Origin: Streptomyces sp. NBC_01429
GTDB taxonomy: Bacteria > Actinomycetota > Actinomycetes > Streptomycetales > Streptomycetaceae
Reading direction: 5' to 3'
Length of the DNA: 64,000 nt
Assembly: GCF_036231945.1 (NCBI RefSeq)
Contig: NZ_CP109599.1
Span: 1,240,001-1,304,000 of the forward strand
In this document: positions 34,342 to 42,499 of the stretch, in pieces
Layout: every line of letters begins with the position of its first letter
Position numbering within the stretch: the stretch's first letter is position 1
Translations under genes and position numbers: made by a program
Notes under the pieces: generated by a model
Told to the model about the DNA's origin: nothing
The model's input: only the letters and a program-made list of their open reading frames with translations
Databases searched by the model: none

Positions 34342-34356
34342 GTGTACGGCGTCAAC
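34342..34356. promoter_or_regulatory. Candidate TetR operator in the SDR/TetR divergent region
   Basis: GTGTACGGCGTCAAC is an imperfect inverted repeat (5 of 7 pairs around a central base). It sits 22 bp before the TetR start and overlaps a minus-strand TTGACG that could be the -35 box for the SDR gene. Confidence 0.3.
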
Positions 34357-34377
34357 AATCACCCAAGGAAGTGCGCA

Positions 34378-35037
34378 GTGTCAACATCTGATCGGCAGAG
34401 CTACCACCACGGCGATCTGCGGGGTGCCCTGCTGCGGTCCGCCCTGCGCCTGCTGGACGCCGGCGGAGTGGACGCGCTGTCCCTGCGGGCGGTGGCCAGG
34501 GACGCCGGAGTGTCCGCCAACGCGCCCTACCGCCACTACCGGGACAAGGAGGCGCTGCTCGCCGCGCTGGCCTCGCACGGGTTCGCCGAACTCACCGCGC
34601 GCCTTGAGGCCGCGTCGTCCGTGGGCACGGAGGGCGGCGCGGCCGGGTCATCGCGGGCGGCCTCCCCGTCGGCGGCCCTGGCGGACGCGGTGGCGCCGAT
34701 GGCCCGCGCCACGGTGCACTACGCGCTCGACCATCCCGGCCTGTTCCGCCTGATGTTCGGGCATGTCTGCGTGAGCCTGCCCGAAGTGATCGCGGCCTCC
34801 GACGCGGCGCAGGCCGTCGTGACCACACGGATCGCCGGCTTCGCGGCTCCCCGGGACCGCGAGACGCTCAAGATCGGCGTATGGGCCCTCGTACACGGGC
34901 TCACTTCGCTGCTGCTCGACGGCCGCCTGGGGGAACCCACCCGCGAGGCGGCCGACGCGCTGGTCGATTCGGCGGTCCGGACCATGATCGGCGCGGACTG
35001 GGCGCCGGTCGCGGCCGAGGGCGGGGGCGGCGCCTGA
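34378..35037 (+). CDS. TetR-family transcriptional regulator
   Basis: This 219-residue repressor has an N-terminal helix-turn-helix ('RSALRLLDAGGVDALSLRAVARDAGVSANAPYRHYRDKEALLAALA', about 18-63). Its C-terminal ligand domain belongs to the WHG/TetR_C_33 type ('HPGLFRLMFG', 'VWALVHGLTSLLLDG'). GTG 34378 is chosen because AAGGAAG lies 8 bases upstream and 'STSDRQSYHHGDLR' is a common TetR N-terminus; the frame is open from 34291. It is divergent from the SDR gene and convergent with the SBF transporter 28 bp downstream. Confidence 0.85.
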   Translation: MSTSDRQSYHHGDLRGALLRSALRLLDAGGVDALSLRAVARDAGVSANAPYRHYRDKEALLAALASHGFAELTARLEAASSVGTEGGAAGSSRAASPSAALADAVAPMARATVHYALDHPGLFRLMFGHVCVSLPEVIAASDAAQAVVTTRIAGFAAPRDRETLKIGVWALVHGLTSLLLDGRLGEPTREAADALVDSAVRTMIGADWAPVAAEGGGGA

Positions 35038-35065
35038 CCGACCCGGGCCGTACCGGCCGCCGCAC

Positions 35066-36178
35066 TCAGGCCGTACGGGCCGCCGCCCCGGCGGCCACCG
35101 CGTCCGGGCTCCCGGCCCGCTCGGCGGCGTCCGGCTCCTCGTCGCGCGACCGGCGCTTGGCGATCACCGCGCACACCATCAGCTGCATCTGATGGAAGAG
35201 CATCAGCGGCAGCACCGCGAGGCTCGCGCCCGCCCCGAACAGGACGGTCGCCATCGGCAGCCCCGCCGCCAGGCTCTTCTTCGACCCGGCGAACTGGATG
35301 GCGATCCGGTCGCCCCGGTCGAAGCCGAGCCGCTTGCCGCCGTACCAGGTGGCGGCGAGCATCGCCGCGAGCAGGACGGCCTCCACGGCCAGCAGTCCCG
35401 CGAGCCGGACGGGGGTCACCTGGTGCCAGATGCCCGTGACCACACCTTCACTGAAGGCGGTGTAGACGACCAGCAGCACCGACCCCCGGTCGACCAGGCC
35501 GAGGACCCGCTTATGCCGGGCGAGGAACCCGACGATCCAGCGCCGCAGCAACTGGCCCGCGAGGAAGGGCAGCAGCAGCTGGGCCACGATCCGCAGGAGC
35601 GAGTCCACCGAGACGCCGACGGTCCCGCCGCCGATGAGCAGCGCCGCGAGCAGCGGGGTGATCACGATGCCGATGAGGCTGGAGAAGGAGCCCGCGCAGA
35701 TCGCTGCGGGCACATTGCCCCGGGCGATCGAGGTGAAGGCGATGGAGGACTGGACCGTCGAGGGCACCAGGCACAGGAAGAGGACCCCGGCCTGGAGCTG
35801 CGGGGTCAGGACGTACGGCACGAGGCCGGCCGTGGCCAGCCCCAGCAGCGGGAAGACCACGAACGTGCAGGCGAGGACGGTGACATGGAGTCGCCAGTGC
35901 TTGAGCCCCTCGACCACCTCGCCGGTGGACAGCCGCGCGCCGTACAGGAAGAACAGCAGCCCCACCGCGCCGGTCGACGCGCCGCTCGCGACCTCCGCCG
36001 CGCCGCCGGAGACCGGCAGGAGCGAGGCGAGGCCGACGGTCGCGAGGAGCGCCAGTACGTACGGGTCGACGGGCAGCCAGGACGGCAGGCGGAGCCGGCG
36101 CGGCGGCCGCGGTGGCGGCGAGGAGGGCCCGGGCGCGGCGGAGGGCTCGGGCGGTGCGGAAGTCGTGCGGCGGTTCAT
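35066..36178 (-). CDS. Bile acid:sodium symporter-family (SBF-like) transporter
   Basis: The 370-residue protein has ten predicted spans after a Pro/Arg-rich cytoplasmic N-terminus. It matches the SBF-like group (PF13593 type): 'GLLFFLYGARLSTGEVVEGLKHWRLH', 'LVPSTVQSSIAFTSIARGNVPAAICAGSFSSLIGIVITPLLA' in the crossover region, and 'AIQFAGSKKSLAAGLPMATVLFG' near the end. It probably moves an organic anion with sodium; the real substrate is unknown. ATG 36178 with GGAG close upstream is preferred over the longer frame to 36328, which would cover the regulatory region. It is divergent from a LysR gene that likely controls it. Confidence 0.82.
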   Translation of the reverse strand: MNRRTTSAPPEPSAAPGPSSPPPRPPRRLRLPSWLPVDPYVLALLATVGLASLLPVSGGAAEVASGASTGAVGLLFFLYGARLSTGEVVEGLKHWRLHVTVLACTFVVFPLLGLATAGLVPYVLTPQLQAGVLFLCLVPSTVQSSIAFTSIARGNVPAAICAGSFSSLIGIVITPLLAALLIGGGTVGVSVDSLLRIVAQLLLPFLAGQLLRRWIVGFLARHKRVLGLVDRGSVLLVVYTAFSEGVVTGIWHQVTPVRLAGLLAVEAVLLAAMLAATWYGGKRLGFDRGDRIAIQFAGSKKSLAAGLPMATVLFGAGASLAVLPLMLFHQMQLMVCAVIAKRRSRDEEPDAAERAGSPDAVAAGAAARTA

Positions 36179-36326
36179 GTGCTCCACTACTGGCTGCTGT
36201 CCGGCGGTGCGGGCCGGGCGGTCGTTACGGCTCTGGAGTGCGGATCGCGCGGTGGCCGCGGATCGCGCCTCCCCATGGTCCACCTGTTCGACTTGATCGG
36301 GAATCCCGTATACCGCTCTCACTGTC

Positions 36327-36341
36327 ATCGCGTTCCGCGAT
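36327..36341. promoter_or_regulatory. LysR-type box (ATC-N9-GAT)
   Basis: ATCGCGTTCCGCGAT is a 6-bp-arm inverted repeat of the ATC-N9-GAT form used by many LysR regulators. It ends 19 bp before the LysR start and lies 149 bp from the divergent SBF transporter start. It is a good candidate for the recognition and autoregulation site. Confidence 0.55.
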
Positions 36342-36360
36342 AACGCCGTAGCCTGGTGGG

Positions 36361-37269
36361 ATGTACGACCCGGGACAGTTGCGCACCTTCCTCGCCGTGG
36401 CCCAGACGCTCAGCTTCACGCAGGCGGCCCGCCGGCTCGGGCTGCGCCAGTCCACGGTGAGCCAGCACGTGCGGCGTCTTGAGGACGCGACGGGACGGCC
36501 GCTGTTCACCCGGGACACGCACAGCGTGGAGCTGACCGAGGACGGCGAGGCCATGCTCGGTTTCGCCCGGTCGATCCTGGCGGCGCACGACCGGGCGGCG
36601 GCGTTCTTCGGCGGTACCCGGCTGCGCGGCCGGCTGCGGTTCGGCGCCTCCGAGGACTTCGTCCTGACCCGGCTGCCGGAGATCCTGGAGTCCTTCCGGC
36701 ACGACCACCCGGAGATCGATCTCGAACTGACCGTGGAGCTGTCGGGCATCCTGCACGAGCGGCTGGCGACGGGGCTGCTCGATCTGGTGCTGGCCAAGCG
36801 CCGTCCCGGCGACACCCACGGCCGGCTGGTCTGGCAGTCCACCCTGGCCTGGATCGGAGCCCCGCACCTGCGGCTGGACCCCGACCGGCCGGTTCCGCTG
36901 ATCGCCTTCCCGCCGCCCGCGCTCACCCGGGCCCGCGCGCTGGAGGTGCTGGAGGCGCACGGCAGGCCCTGGCGCGTCGCGTGCACGAGCGGCAGCCTGA
37001 GCGGGCTGATCGCGGCGGCCCGCGCGGGGCTCGGCGTGATGGCCCACACCCGGGGGCTGATCCCGCCGGGGCTGGTGCCGCTGCGGGCGAAGCACCTGCC
37101 GGAGCTGGGCGCGGTGGACTTCGTCCTGCTGCACGCCGACCGGGAGCACGGCGCTCCGGCCACCGGCGGCGCGCGGCCCGGCCGCGAGGCGACCCGGGCG
37201 GCGGCGGACGCGCTGGCCGCCGCGATCCTGGCCGGCGGCGACCGGCTGCACCGCCGGGCGGACGCGTAA
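36361..37269 (+). CDS. LysR-family transcriptional regulator
   Basis: This 302-residue protein has an N-terminal winged helix ('LRTFLAVAQTLSFTQAARRLGLRQSTVSQHVRRLEDATGRPLFTRDTHSVELTEDGEAML', 7-65) and a type 2 periplasmic-binding-like effector domain (about 90-285). 'LRFGASEDFVLTRLPEILESF' opens the effector pocket. It is divergent from the SBF transporter gene and probably activates it when a small organic anion is present. A LysR box overlaps the intergenic region. There is no hairpin directly after the stop, and 266 bp without a gene follow. Confidence 0.88.
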   Translation: MYDPGQLRTFLAVAQTLSFTQAARRLGLRQSTVSQHVRRLEDATGRPLFTRDTHSVELTEDGEAMLGFARSILAAHDRAAAFFGGTRLRGRLRFGASEDFVLTRLPEILESFRHDHPEIDLELTVELSGILHERLATGLLDLVLAKRRPGDTHGRLVWQSTLAWIGAPHLRLDPDRPVPLIAFPPPALTRARALEVLEAHGRPWRVACTSGSLSGLIAAARAGLGVMAHTRGLIPPGLVPLRAKHLPELGAVDFVLLHADREHGAPATGGARPGREATRAAADALAAAILAGGDRLHRRADA

Positions 37270-37535
37270 GCGCGGCGCCGCACACCCGAGCGCGCGTCGC
37301 CGTAGAACGTCGGTGACCGATGTGCACGGATTCGGTGGAGATTCCCGCCAGGTGCGGTTACTCCGGGGTCTGATGGTCTCCCCGACCCTCGCCGACCCCC
37401 CGGGCACCTGTCGTCGATCCCGCGCTGACCTGGGGTGATACGAATTTCGTACCAGTTATACGGACGCACTCCCACCGGATCGGGCAGTGGGGTACCGTCA
37501 CCGGCGCTGTGCGGAGCGCCACAAGGAGCGAGTCA

Positions 37536-39359
37536 TTGCGCGAGTTCACCGTCCCCCCTCTGCCGGCCGCCCCCCACGTGGGCGGGCTCGCTGACGCGGT
37601 CTTCGATCATGCCCGCTCCGATCCCGGCAGGGTCGCGCTCGGCCGCAAGGACGAGGCCGGCCGCTGGCACGACGTGACCTCGGCCGGATTCCGTGACGAG
37701 GTCCTCGCGCTGGCCAAGGGGCTGCTGGCGCACGGCGTGCGGTTCGGCGACCGGGTCGCGATCATGTCCCGTACCCGCTACGAGTGGACGCTCTTCGATT
37801 TCGCGCTGTGGACCGTCGGCGCCCAGCCCGTACCGGTCTATCCGACGTCCTCGGCCGAGCAGGTCCACTGGATCCTGCACGACGCGGAGGTCTCGGCCTG
37901 TCTGGTCGAGCACGGGGACCACGCGATGACCGTCGGCTCGGTGATAGACCGGCTGCCCCGGCTCAAACGCCTCTGGCAGCTGGACGTCGGCGCCCTGGAC
38001 GAGCTGTTCGCCGCGGGCGCGGGGCTGGACGACGAGACGGTGCACCGGCACCGCAGGGCCGTCACACCGGACTCCGTCGCCACGGTGATCTACACCTCGG
38101 GCACCACCGGCCGTCCCAAGGGCTGCGTGATCACCCACTCCCACTTCATGTTCGAGGCCGATACGGTCCTGGAGCGCTGGGAGCCGGTCTTCCGGGGCGA
38201 CCTCGGCGCCGAGGCGTCCACGCTGCTCTTCCTGCCGCTCTCGCACGTCTTCGGGCGGATGATCGAGATCGCGGCGATCCGGGGCCGGGTCAAGCTGGGC
38301 CACCAGCCCGTCCTGCGGGCGAGCGCGCTGCTGCCCGATCTGGCGGCGTTCCGGCCGAGCTTCGTGCTGGCCGTGCCGTACGTATTCGAGAAGGTCTACC
38401 ACGCGGCGCGGCGCAAGGCCGAGACGGACGGCAGGGCACCGGCCTTCGACAAGGCGGTGGAGGTCGCGGTGCGCTACGCGGAGGCCGTGGAGCAGCGCGT
38501 GTTCGGCCTCGGTCCCGGCCCCTCGGCCGGGCTGCGGATGCGCCATCAGTTCTTCGAGAAGGCCGTCTACGGCAAGGTGCGCGACGCGCTGGGAGGCAGG
38601 GTCCGGCACGCCATGTCCGGCGGCAGCGCGATGGACCGGCGGCTCGGGCTGTTCTTCGCCGGCGCCGGCGTCACCGTGTACGAGGGGTACGGGCTGACCG
38701 AGACCAGCGCGGCGGCCACCGCCAATCCCCCCGGGCTCGCCCGGTACGGCACGGTCGGGCAGCCGATCCCGGGCACCTCGGTGCGTATCGCGGCCGACGG
38801 CGAGGTGTGGCTGCGCGGCGGCCAGGTGTTCTCCGGCTATCTCAACGACCCGGGGGCCACCCGCGCGGTGCTGCGCGACGGCTGGCTGGCCACCGGCGAT
38901 CTCGGGGTGCTGGACGAGGACGGCTATCTCACGCTCACCGGGCGGAAGAAGGAGATCCTGGTGACCTCGGGCGGCAAGAGCGTGGCGCCCATGGCGCTGG
39001 AGGAGCGGGTGCGGACGCATCCGCTGGTGGCCCAGTGCATCGTCGTCGGCAACGACCGGCCGTACATCGCGGCGCTGGTCACCGTGGACCCGGAGGCCGT
39101 GGAGCACTGGCTCGCCATCCGGGGCAAGCCGCCGCTCTCCCCCATGGAGCTGGTGCGGGACCGGGAGCTGGAGAAGGAGATCAGACGCGCGGTGGTGGCC
39201 GCGAACACGGCGGTGTCCCAGGCCGAGTCGATCCGTACCTTCCGGATCCTGGCCCATCCGTTCAGCGAGGAACACGGGCTGCTGACACCGTCCTTGAAGC
39301 TGAAGCGCCGGGCGATAGAGGAGGCGTACAGCGTCGAGGTCGACGCGCTCTACCGATGA
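37536..39359 (+). CDS. AMP-dependent long-chain fatty acid--CoA ligase
   Basis: The 607-residue adenylate-forming enzyme has the P-loop motif 'VIYTSGTTGRPKG' (about 186-198), 'LFLPLSHVFGRM', 'EGYGLTETSAA' (A5) and 'GDLGVLDEDGYLTLTGRKKEILVTSGGKSVAP' (A8-type hinge). A C-terminal 'LTPSLKLKRR' bears the catalytic lysine of the second half reaction. It should activate long-chain fatty acids to acyl-CoA, like FadD15 of mycobacteria. TTG 37536 is the likely start: AAGGAG sits 7 bases upstream, and the alternative in-frame start at 37509 lies upstream of that ribosome site. It is monocistronic as far as I see. Confidence 0.9.
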   Translation: MREFTVPPLPAAPHVGGLADAVFDHARSDPGRVALGRKDEAGRWHDVTSAGFRDEVLALAKGLLAHGVRFGDRVAIMSRTRYEWTLFDFALWTVGAQPVPVYPTSSAEQVHWILHDAEVSACLVEHGDHAMTVGSVIDRLPRLKRLWQLDVGALDELFAAGAGLDDETVHRHRRAVTPDSVATVIYTSGTTGRPKGCVITHSHFMFEADTVLERWEPVFRGDLGAEASTLLFLPLSHVFGRMIEIAAIRGRVKLGHQPVLRASALLPDLAAFRPSFVLAVPYVFEKVYHAARRKAETDGRAPAFDKAVEVAVRYAEAVEQRVFGLGPGPSAGLRMRHQFFEKAVYGKVRDALGGRVRHAMSGGSAMDRRLGLFFAGAGVTVYEGYGLTETSAAATANPPGLARYGTVGQPIPGTSVRIAADGEVWLRGGQVFSGYLNDPGATRAVLRDGWLATGDLGVLDEDGYLTLTGRKKEILVTSGGKSVAPMALEERVRTHPLVAQCIVVGNDRPYIAALVTVDPEAVEHWLAIRGKPPLSPMELVRDRELEKEIRRAVVAANTAVSQAESIRTFRILAHPFSEEHGLLTPSLKLKRRAIEEAYSVEVDALYR

Positions 39360-39488
39360 CGCGTGGTGCGGACGCATTGTCCTGGGGCCCCGGGGGAAAC
39401 GATGACGGTGGGGGTGACGGGGAATCCGTCCGCCCCTGAGATCGTTGGACCACCGAGAAGCAACCGACGACGTTAGGATCGACCGCTC

Positions 39489-40316
39489 GTGAGCAAGGTC
39501 CCCACCCTCACTCTCAACAACGGCACCACGATGCCCCAGCTCGGCTTCGGCGTCTGGCAGGTGCCCGACGACGAGGCGACGAAGGCGGTCGCCACCGCGC
39601 TGGAGGCCGGGTACCGCAGCATCGACACCGCCGCCATCTACGGCAACGAAGAGGGCACGGGCAAGGCCCTCGCGCAGTCCGCGATAGCGCGGGAGGACCT
39701 CTTCGTCACCACGAAGCTGTGGAACGGCGATCAGGGGTACGACTCGACGCTGCGCGCCTTCGACGTGTCGCTGGAGAAGCTCGGCCTCGACTACGTCGAC
39801 CTGTATCTCATCCACTGGCCGAAGCCGGCCGCGGACACGTACGTCGACACGTACAAGGCGTTCGAGAAGATCCTCGCCGACGGCCGCGCCAAGGCCATCG
39901 GCGTCTCGAACTTCCTGCCCGAGCACCTGGAGCGGCTGCTCGGCGAGACCTCCGTGGTCCCCGCCGTCAACCAGATCGAGCTGCACCCGCAGCTCCAGCA
40001 GGCCGAGTCGCGCGCCTTCCACGCGGAGCGCTCCATCCTCACCGAGGCCTGGTCGCCGCTGGGCCAGGGCAAGGGCCTGCTGGAGGTCCCGACCGTCGTG
40101 GCGATCGCCCGCAAGCACGAGCGCACCCCCGCGCAGGTGGTGCTGCGCTGGCACCTCCAGCTGGGGAACGTGGTGATTCCCAAGTCCGTGACGCCGTCGC
40201 GGATCCAGGAGAACATCGACGTCTTCGGCTTCGAGCTGGACGCCGACGACCTGGCGGCGTTCGCCGCGCTCGACGAGGGCCGGCGCATCGGCTCCCACCC
40301 GGCGGACGTCAACTGA
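39489..40316 (+). CDS. Aldo/keto reductase (2,5-diketogluconate reductase-like)
   Basis: This is a 275-residue (beta/alpha)8 NADPH-dependent reductase. The AKR tetrad is visible: Asp in 'YRSIDTAAIYGNE' (about 46), Tyr of 'IYGNE' (about 51), Lys in 'VTTKLW' (about 76) and His in 'LIHWPKP' (about 109). The cofactor-binding 'IPKSVTPSRIQENIDVF' is near the C-terminus. Many Streptomyces relatives are annotated as 2,5-diketo-D-gluconate reductases, but substrate range is broad. GTG 39489 is the first in-frame start with the family N-terminus. A GC-rich hairpin shared with the convergent gene follows. Confidence 0.88.
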   Translation: MSKVPTLTLNNGTTMPQLGFGVWQVPDDEATKAVATALEAGYRSIDTAAIYGNEEGTGKALAQSAIAREDLFVTTKLWNGDQGYDSTLRAFDVSLEKLGLDYVDLYLIHWPKPAADTYVDTYKAFEKILADGRAKAIGVSNFLPEHLERLLGETSVVPAVNQIELHPQLQQAESRAFHAERSILTEAWSPLGQGKGLLEVPTVVAIARKHERTPAQVVLRWHLQLGNVVIPKSVTPSRIQENIDVFGFELDADDLAAFAALDEGRRIGSHPADVN

Positions 40317-40348
40317 TCCGGGCGCCGCACTGATCCGTCCGCCGCACC

Positions 40349-40374
40349 GACCCGGCGCCGCCCGGCGCCGGGTC
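40349..40374. terminator. Bidirectional terminator hairpin
   Basis: GACCCGGCGCCG (40349-40360) and CGGCGCCGGGTC (40363-40374) form a 12-bp stem with a two-base loop between the convergent aldo/keto reductase and pterin dehydratase genes. It overlaps the stop codon of the latter. Confidence 0.7.
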
Positions 40375-40678
40375 AACGCGCGCCGTGCGCCCCGGCGATC
40401 GACTCGACGCGCTCGGCCAGCGCGATGTCCAGCCCGGTGACGGCGCCGCCCGCGTCATGGGTGGAGACGGCGAGGGAGACGGTGCTGTAGCCGAGGGTCA
40501 GCTCGGAGTGATGGTTCAGCTCCTCCTGGATCTGGCCGATGTGCACGACCATGGCGACGGCGGCGAAGTGCGTGCCCAGACGGTAGGTGCGGGTGACGCG
40601 CCCGTCCTGGAGCGACCAGCCGGACAACGGCCGCAGCCGCTCCTCGGCCTCGTTCTGCGACAGCGGTTCGGCGACCAT
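40373..40678 (-). CDS. 4a-hydroxytetrahydrobiopterin dehydratase
   Basis: This 101-residue PhhB/DCoH-type protein matches the family size. The active-site region is 'QIQEELNHHSELTLGYSTVSLAVSTHDAGGAVTGLDIALAERVE' (about 49-92), with the His-His pair that binds the pterin and the conserved 'T.D' strand. It dehydrates the 4a-carbinolamine formed by pterin-dependent hydroxylases. No hydroxylase is nearby. ATG 40678 has AAGGAG 8 bases upstream. It is divergent from the sigma-factor gene with 200 bp between starts. Confidence 0.88.
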   Translation of the reverse strand: MVAEPLSQNEAEERLRPLSGWSLQDGRVTRTYRLGTHFAAVAMVVHIGQIQEELNHHSELTLGYSTVSLAVSTHDAGGAVTGLDIALAERVESIAGAHGAR

Positions 40679-40878
40679 GGCCGGGGCTCCTTCCGGGTAC
40701 GGGCAGCGACGCGGCCGACGATACGGTGTCCCCCGCGCGGCGACGGGCCGCCGTGCCGGGCGGGGGGGTGGGCGCGGAGACCGGAATTTCGGAATCCGAC
40801 GCGTGCATCGCGCATGGGACGGCGAAAGGGGGGCAGAAGCTCACCTTGAACGGTCCACCGCGATGGAGGAGTGAAGTC

Positions 40879-41772
40879 ATGACGACCACAACTGTGCGTG
40901 CTGCCCAAGTGGAGCAGGCGGAGGGCGTCCTGACCTGTGGTTCGACAACACGTGTCGACGAACTGCCGTATATCGAGGACCCGGGCAACATCGCGCCGAA
41001 GGACGCGCGAGCACTCTCGAAGCTGTTCTTCGACCAGCTCCAGGTGCTCGAAGAGGGCACGCACGACTACCAGTACGCGCGCAACACGCTCATCGAGATG
41101 AACCAGTCGCTCGTCCGGTTCGCCGCGGGCCGGTTCCGCAACCGGGGCGGCGGCGACATGGAGGACATCCTCCAGGTCGGCACGATCGGTCTGATCAAGG
41201 CCATCGACCGCTTCGACCTCTCCCGCGAAGTCGAGTTCACCTCCTTCGCGATCCCCTACATCGTCGGTGAGATCAAGCGTTTCTTCCGCGACACCAGCTG
41301 GGCCGTCCATGTTCCGCGCCGCCTTCAGGAGCTGCGCGTCGAGCTGGCGAAGGCCAAGGAGCACCTGGCCACGAGCCTGGACCGGGATCCGACCGTCAAG
41401 GAGCTCGCCGAGCTGCTCGGCATCACGGAGGAAGAGGTCGTCGAGGGCCTGGTCGCCACCAACGGCTACACGGCGGGCTCCCTGGACATGCCCACCGGTG
41501 ACGAGGGCGCGACGAGCGGCGGCGGCCGCACCTTCGCCGATGTGCTGGGCGAGGCGGACCCCGCCATGGAGAAGGTCGAGAACCTGCACGCGCTGGCCCC
41601 GCTGCTGGAGCAGCTGGACGAGCGCGAGCGCGGCATCGTGGAGATGCGCTTCGGCCGGGAGATGACCCAGTCGCAGATCGGCGCCGAGCTGGGCGTCTCG
41701 CAGATGCATGTGTCGCGGCTGCTGAACCGCATCATCGCGCGGCTGCGCTCGGGGATGCTCGTCGAGGAGTGA
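40879..41772 (+). CDS. SigB/SigF-subfamily RNA polymerase sigma factor
   Basis: This 297-residue alternative sigma-70 factor belongs to the general-stress/sporulation group. Region 2 is at about 95-165 ('MNQSLVRFAAGRFRNRGGGDMEDILQVGTIGLIKAIDRFDLSREVEFTSFAIPYIVGEIKRFFRD'). Region 3 is at about 170-225 and region 4 at about 235-295 ('REMTQSQIGAELGVSQMHVSRLLNRI'). ATG 40879 is picked because GGAGGAG is 7 bases upstream; the open frame further left is not supported. No anti-sigma or anti-anti-sigma gene adjoins it, unlike many SigB-type loci, so its control must come from elsewhere. A 14-bp-stem hairpin follows. Confidence 0.9.
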   Translation: MTTTTVRAAQVEQAEGVLTCGSTTRVDELPYIEDPGNIAPKDARALSKLFFDQLQVLEEGTHDYQYARNTLIEMNQSLVRFAAGRFRNRGGGDMEDILQVGTIGLIKAIDRFDLSREVEFTSFAIPYIVGEIKRFFRDTSWAVHVPRRLQELRVELAKAKEHLATSLDRDPTVKELAELLGITEEEVVEGLVATNGYTAGSLDMPTGDEGATSGGGRTFADVLGEADPAMEKVENLHALAPLLEQLDERERGIVEMRFGREMTQSQIGAELGVSQMHVSRLLNRIIARLRSGMLVEE

Positions 41773-41813
41773 GCGGACCGCCCGGTCCGGAAGTCCGGAA
41801 GTTCTGTCAGGAG

Positions 41814-41863
41814 GGCGGATCCCCGGGGACGGCGCGTACGGCGTCGTTGCCCGGGGATCCGCC
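41814..41863 (+). terminator. Terminator after the sigma-factor gene
   Basis: GGCGGATCCCCGGG (41814-41827) and CCCGGGGATCCGCC (41850-41863) form a perfect 14-bp stem, 41 bp past the sigma-factor stop. The 22-base loop contains a further GC-rich repeat. Confidence 0.7.
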
Positions 41864-41920
41864 GTGTGTGCTGTTACATCTCTCGAAGCGGAATGATTCG
41901 TTCGCCTCGGGAGGCGTACC

Positions 41921-42427
41921 TTGCGCGATCACGACGGGCGTGCCGAGCGCGCCGCACACCTGCAACGGCTGCTGTTCGGCGGTGTCTACGGCACGGTCCT
42001 GGCCAGCGCGCTGGCGGCGGCCCTGGACCACGAAGCCGGCCCGGACGCCCCCGGTTACGACGCGGTGTGGGTGCTGCTGGCGGCCCTGGCGTCGGCGGCC
42101 GCCCACGGCTACGCCCATACGATCGCCCGTCAGACGACGGAGAAGACGGCGGTCACCGCCGGTACCGTACGGTCCGTGCTCGCCGAGTGGCCGCTGCTGG
42201 CCGCGGTCCTGCCGACGGTGGCCGCGCTGCTCGGGTCGCACGCCGGGTGGTGGGGCGAGGGGGCGGCGATCGATGTCGCGCTGGCCCTCAACACGCTCGC
42301 CCTGTTCGGCTGGGGCTTCTGGGCCGCGCGCGTGGCGGGACGCGGCCGGGCGGCGGCGTGCCGGGTCGGCGGGGTGGACATGCTGCTCGGGCTGTTCATC
42401 ATCGGGGCGAACGTGCTGAGCAAGTGA
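41921..42427 (+). CDS. Integral membrane protein of unknown function
   Basis: The 168-residue protein has four hydrophobic spans (about 17-36, 45-65, 88-106, 112-135) and a fifth near the C-terminus ('GGVDMLLGLFIIGANVL'). The polar N-terminus 'RDHDGRAERAAHLQRL' should be cytoplasmic. I recognise no enzymatic or transport motif. The proposed start is TTG 41921, preceded by GGGAGG at a 6-base distance. It is a single gene between two strong terminators, so it is transcribed on its own. Confidence 0.65.
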   Translation: MRDHDGRAERAAHLQRLLFGGVYGTVLASALAAALDHEAGPDAPGYDAVWVLLAALASAAAHGYAHTIARQTTEKTAVTAGTVRSVLAEWPLLAAVLPTVAALLGSHAGWWGEGAAIDVALALNTLALFGWGFWAARVAGRGRAAACRVGGVDMLLGLFIIGANVLSK

Positions 42428-42443
42428 GGGCGGTCGCACGCCG

Positions 42444-42479
42444 GGAGGCGGGCGCCCCGGATCCGGGGCGCCCGCCTCC
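42444..42479. terminator. 36-bp perfect palindrome between convergent genes
   Basis: Bases 42444-42479 read identically on both strands around the centre GGATCC (18-bp arms, no loop). The palindrome lies 17 bp after the membrane-protein stop and 21 bp before the end of the convergent mannosidase gene, so it can terminate both. Confidence 0.8.
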
Positions 42480-42499
42480 TGTCCCTCGGCGGCGGACCG

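Noticed and set aside
37533..40376. 947-codon minus-strand open frame across the acyl-CoA ligase and aldo/keto reductase
   Set aside because: It runs antisense through two well-supported genes and a gap; long stop-free antisense frames are expected at this GC content.
40726..40878. N-terminal extension of the sigma factor
   Set aside because: The upstream codons lack similarity to sigma factors, and the strong GGAGGAG site selects the ATG at 40879.
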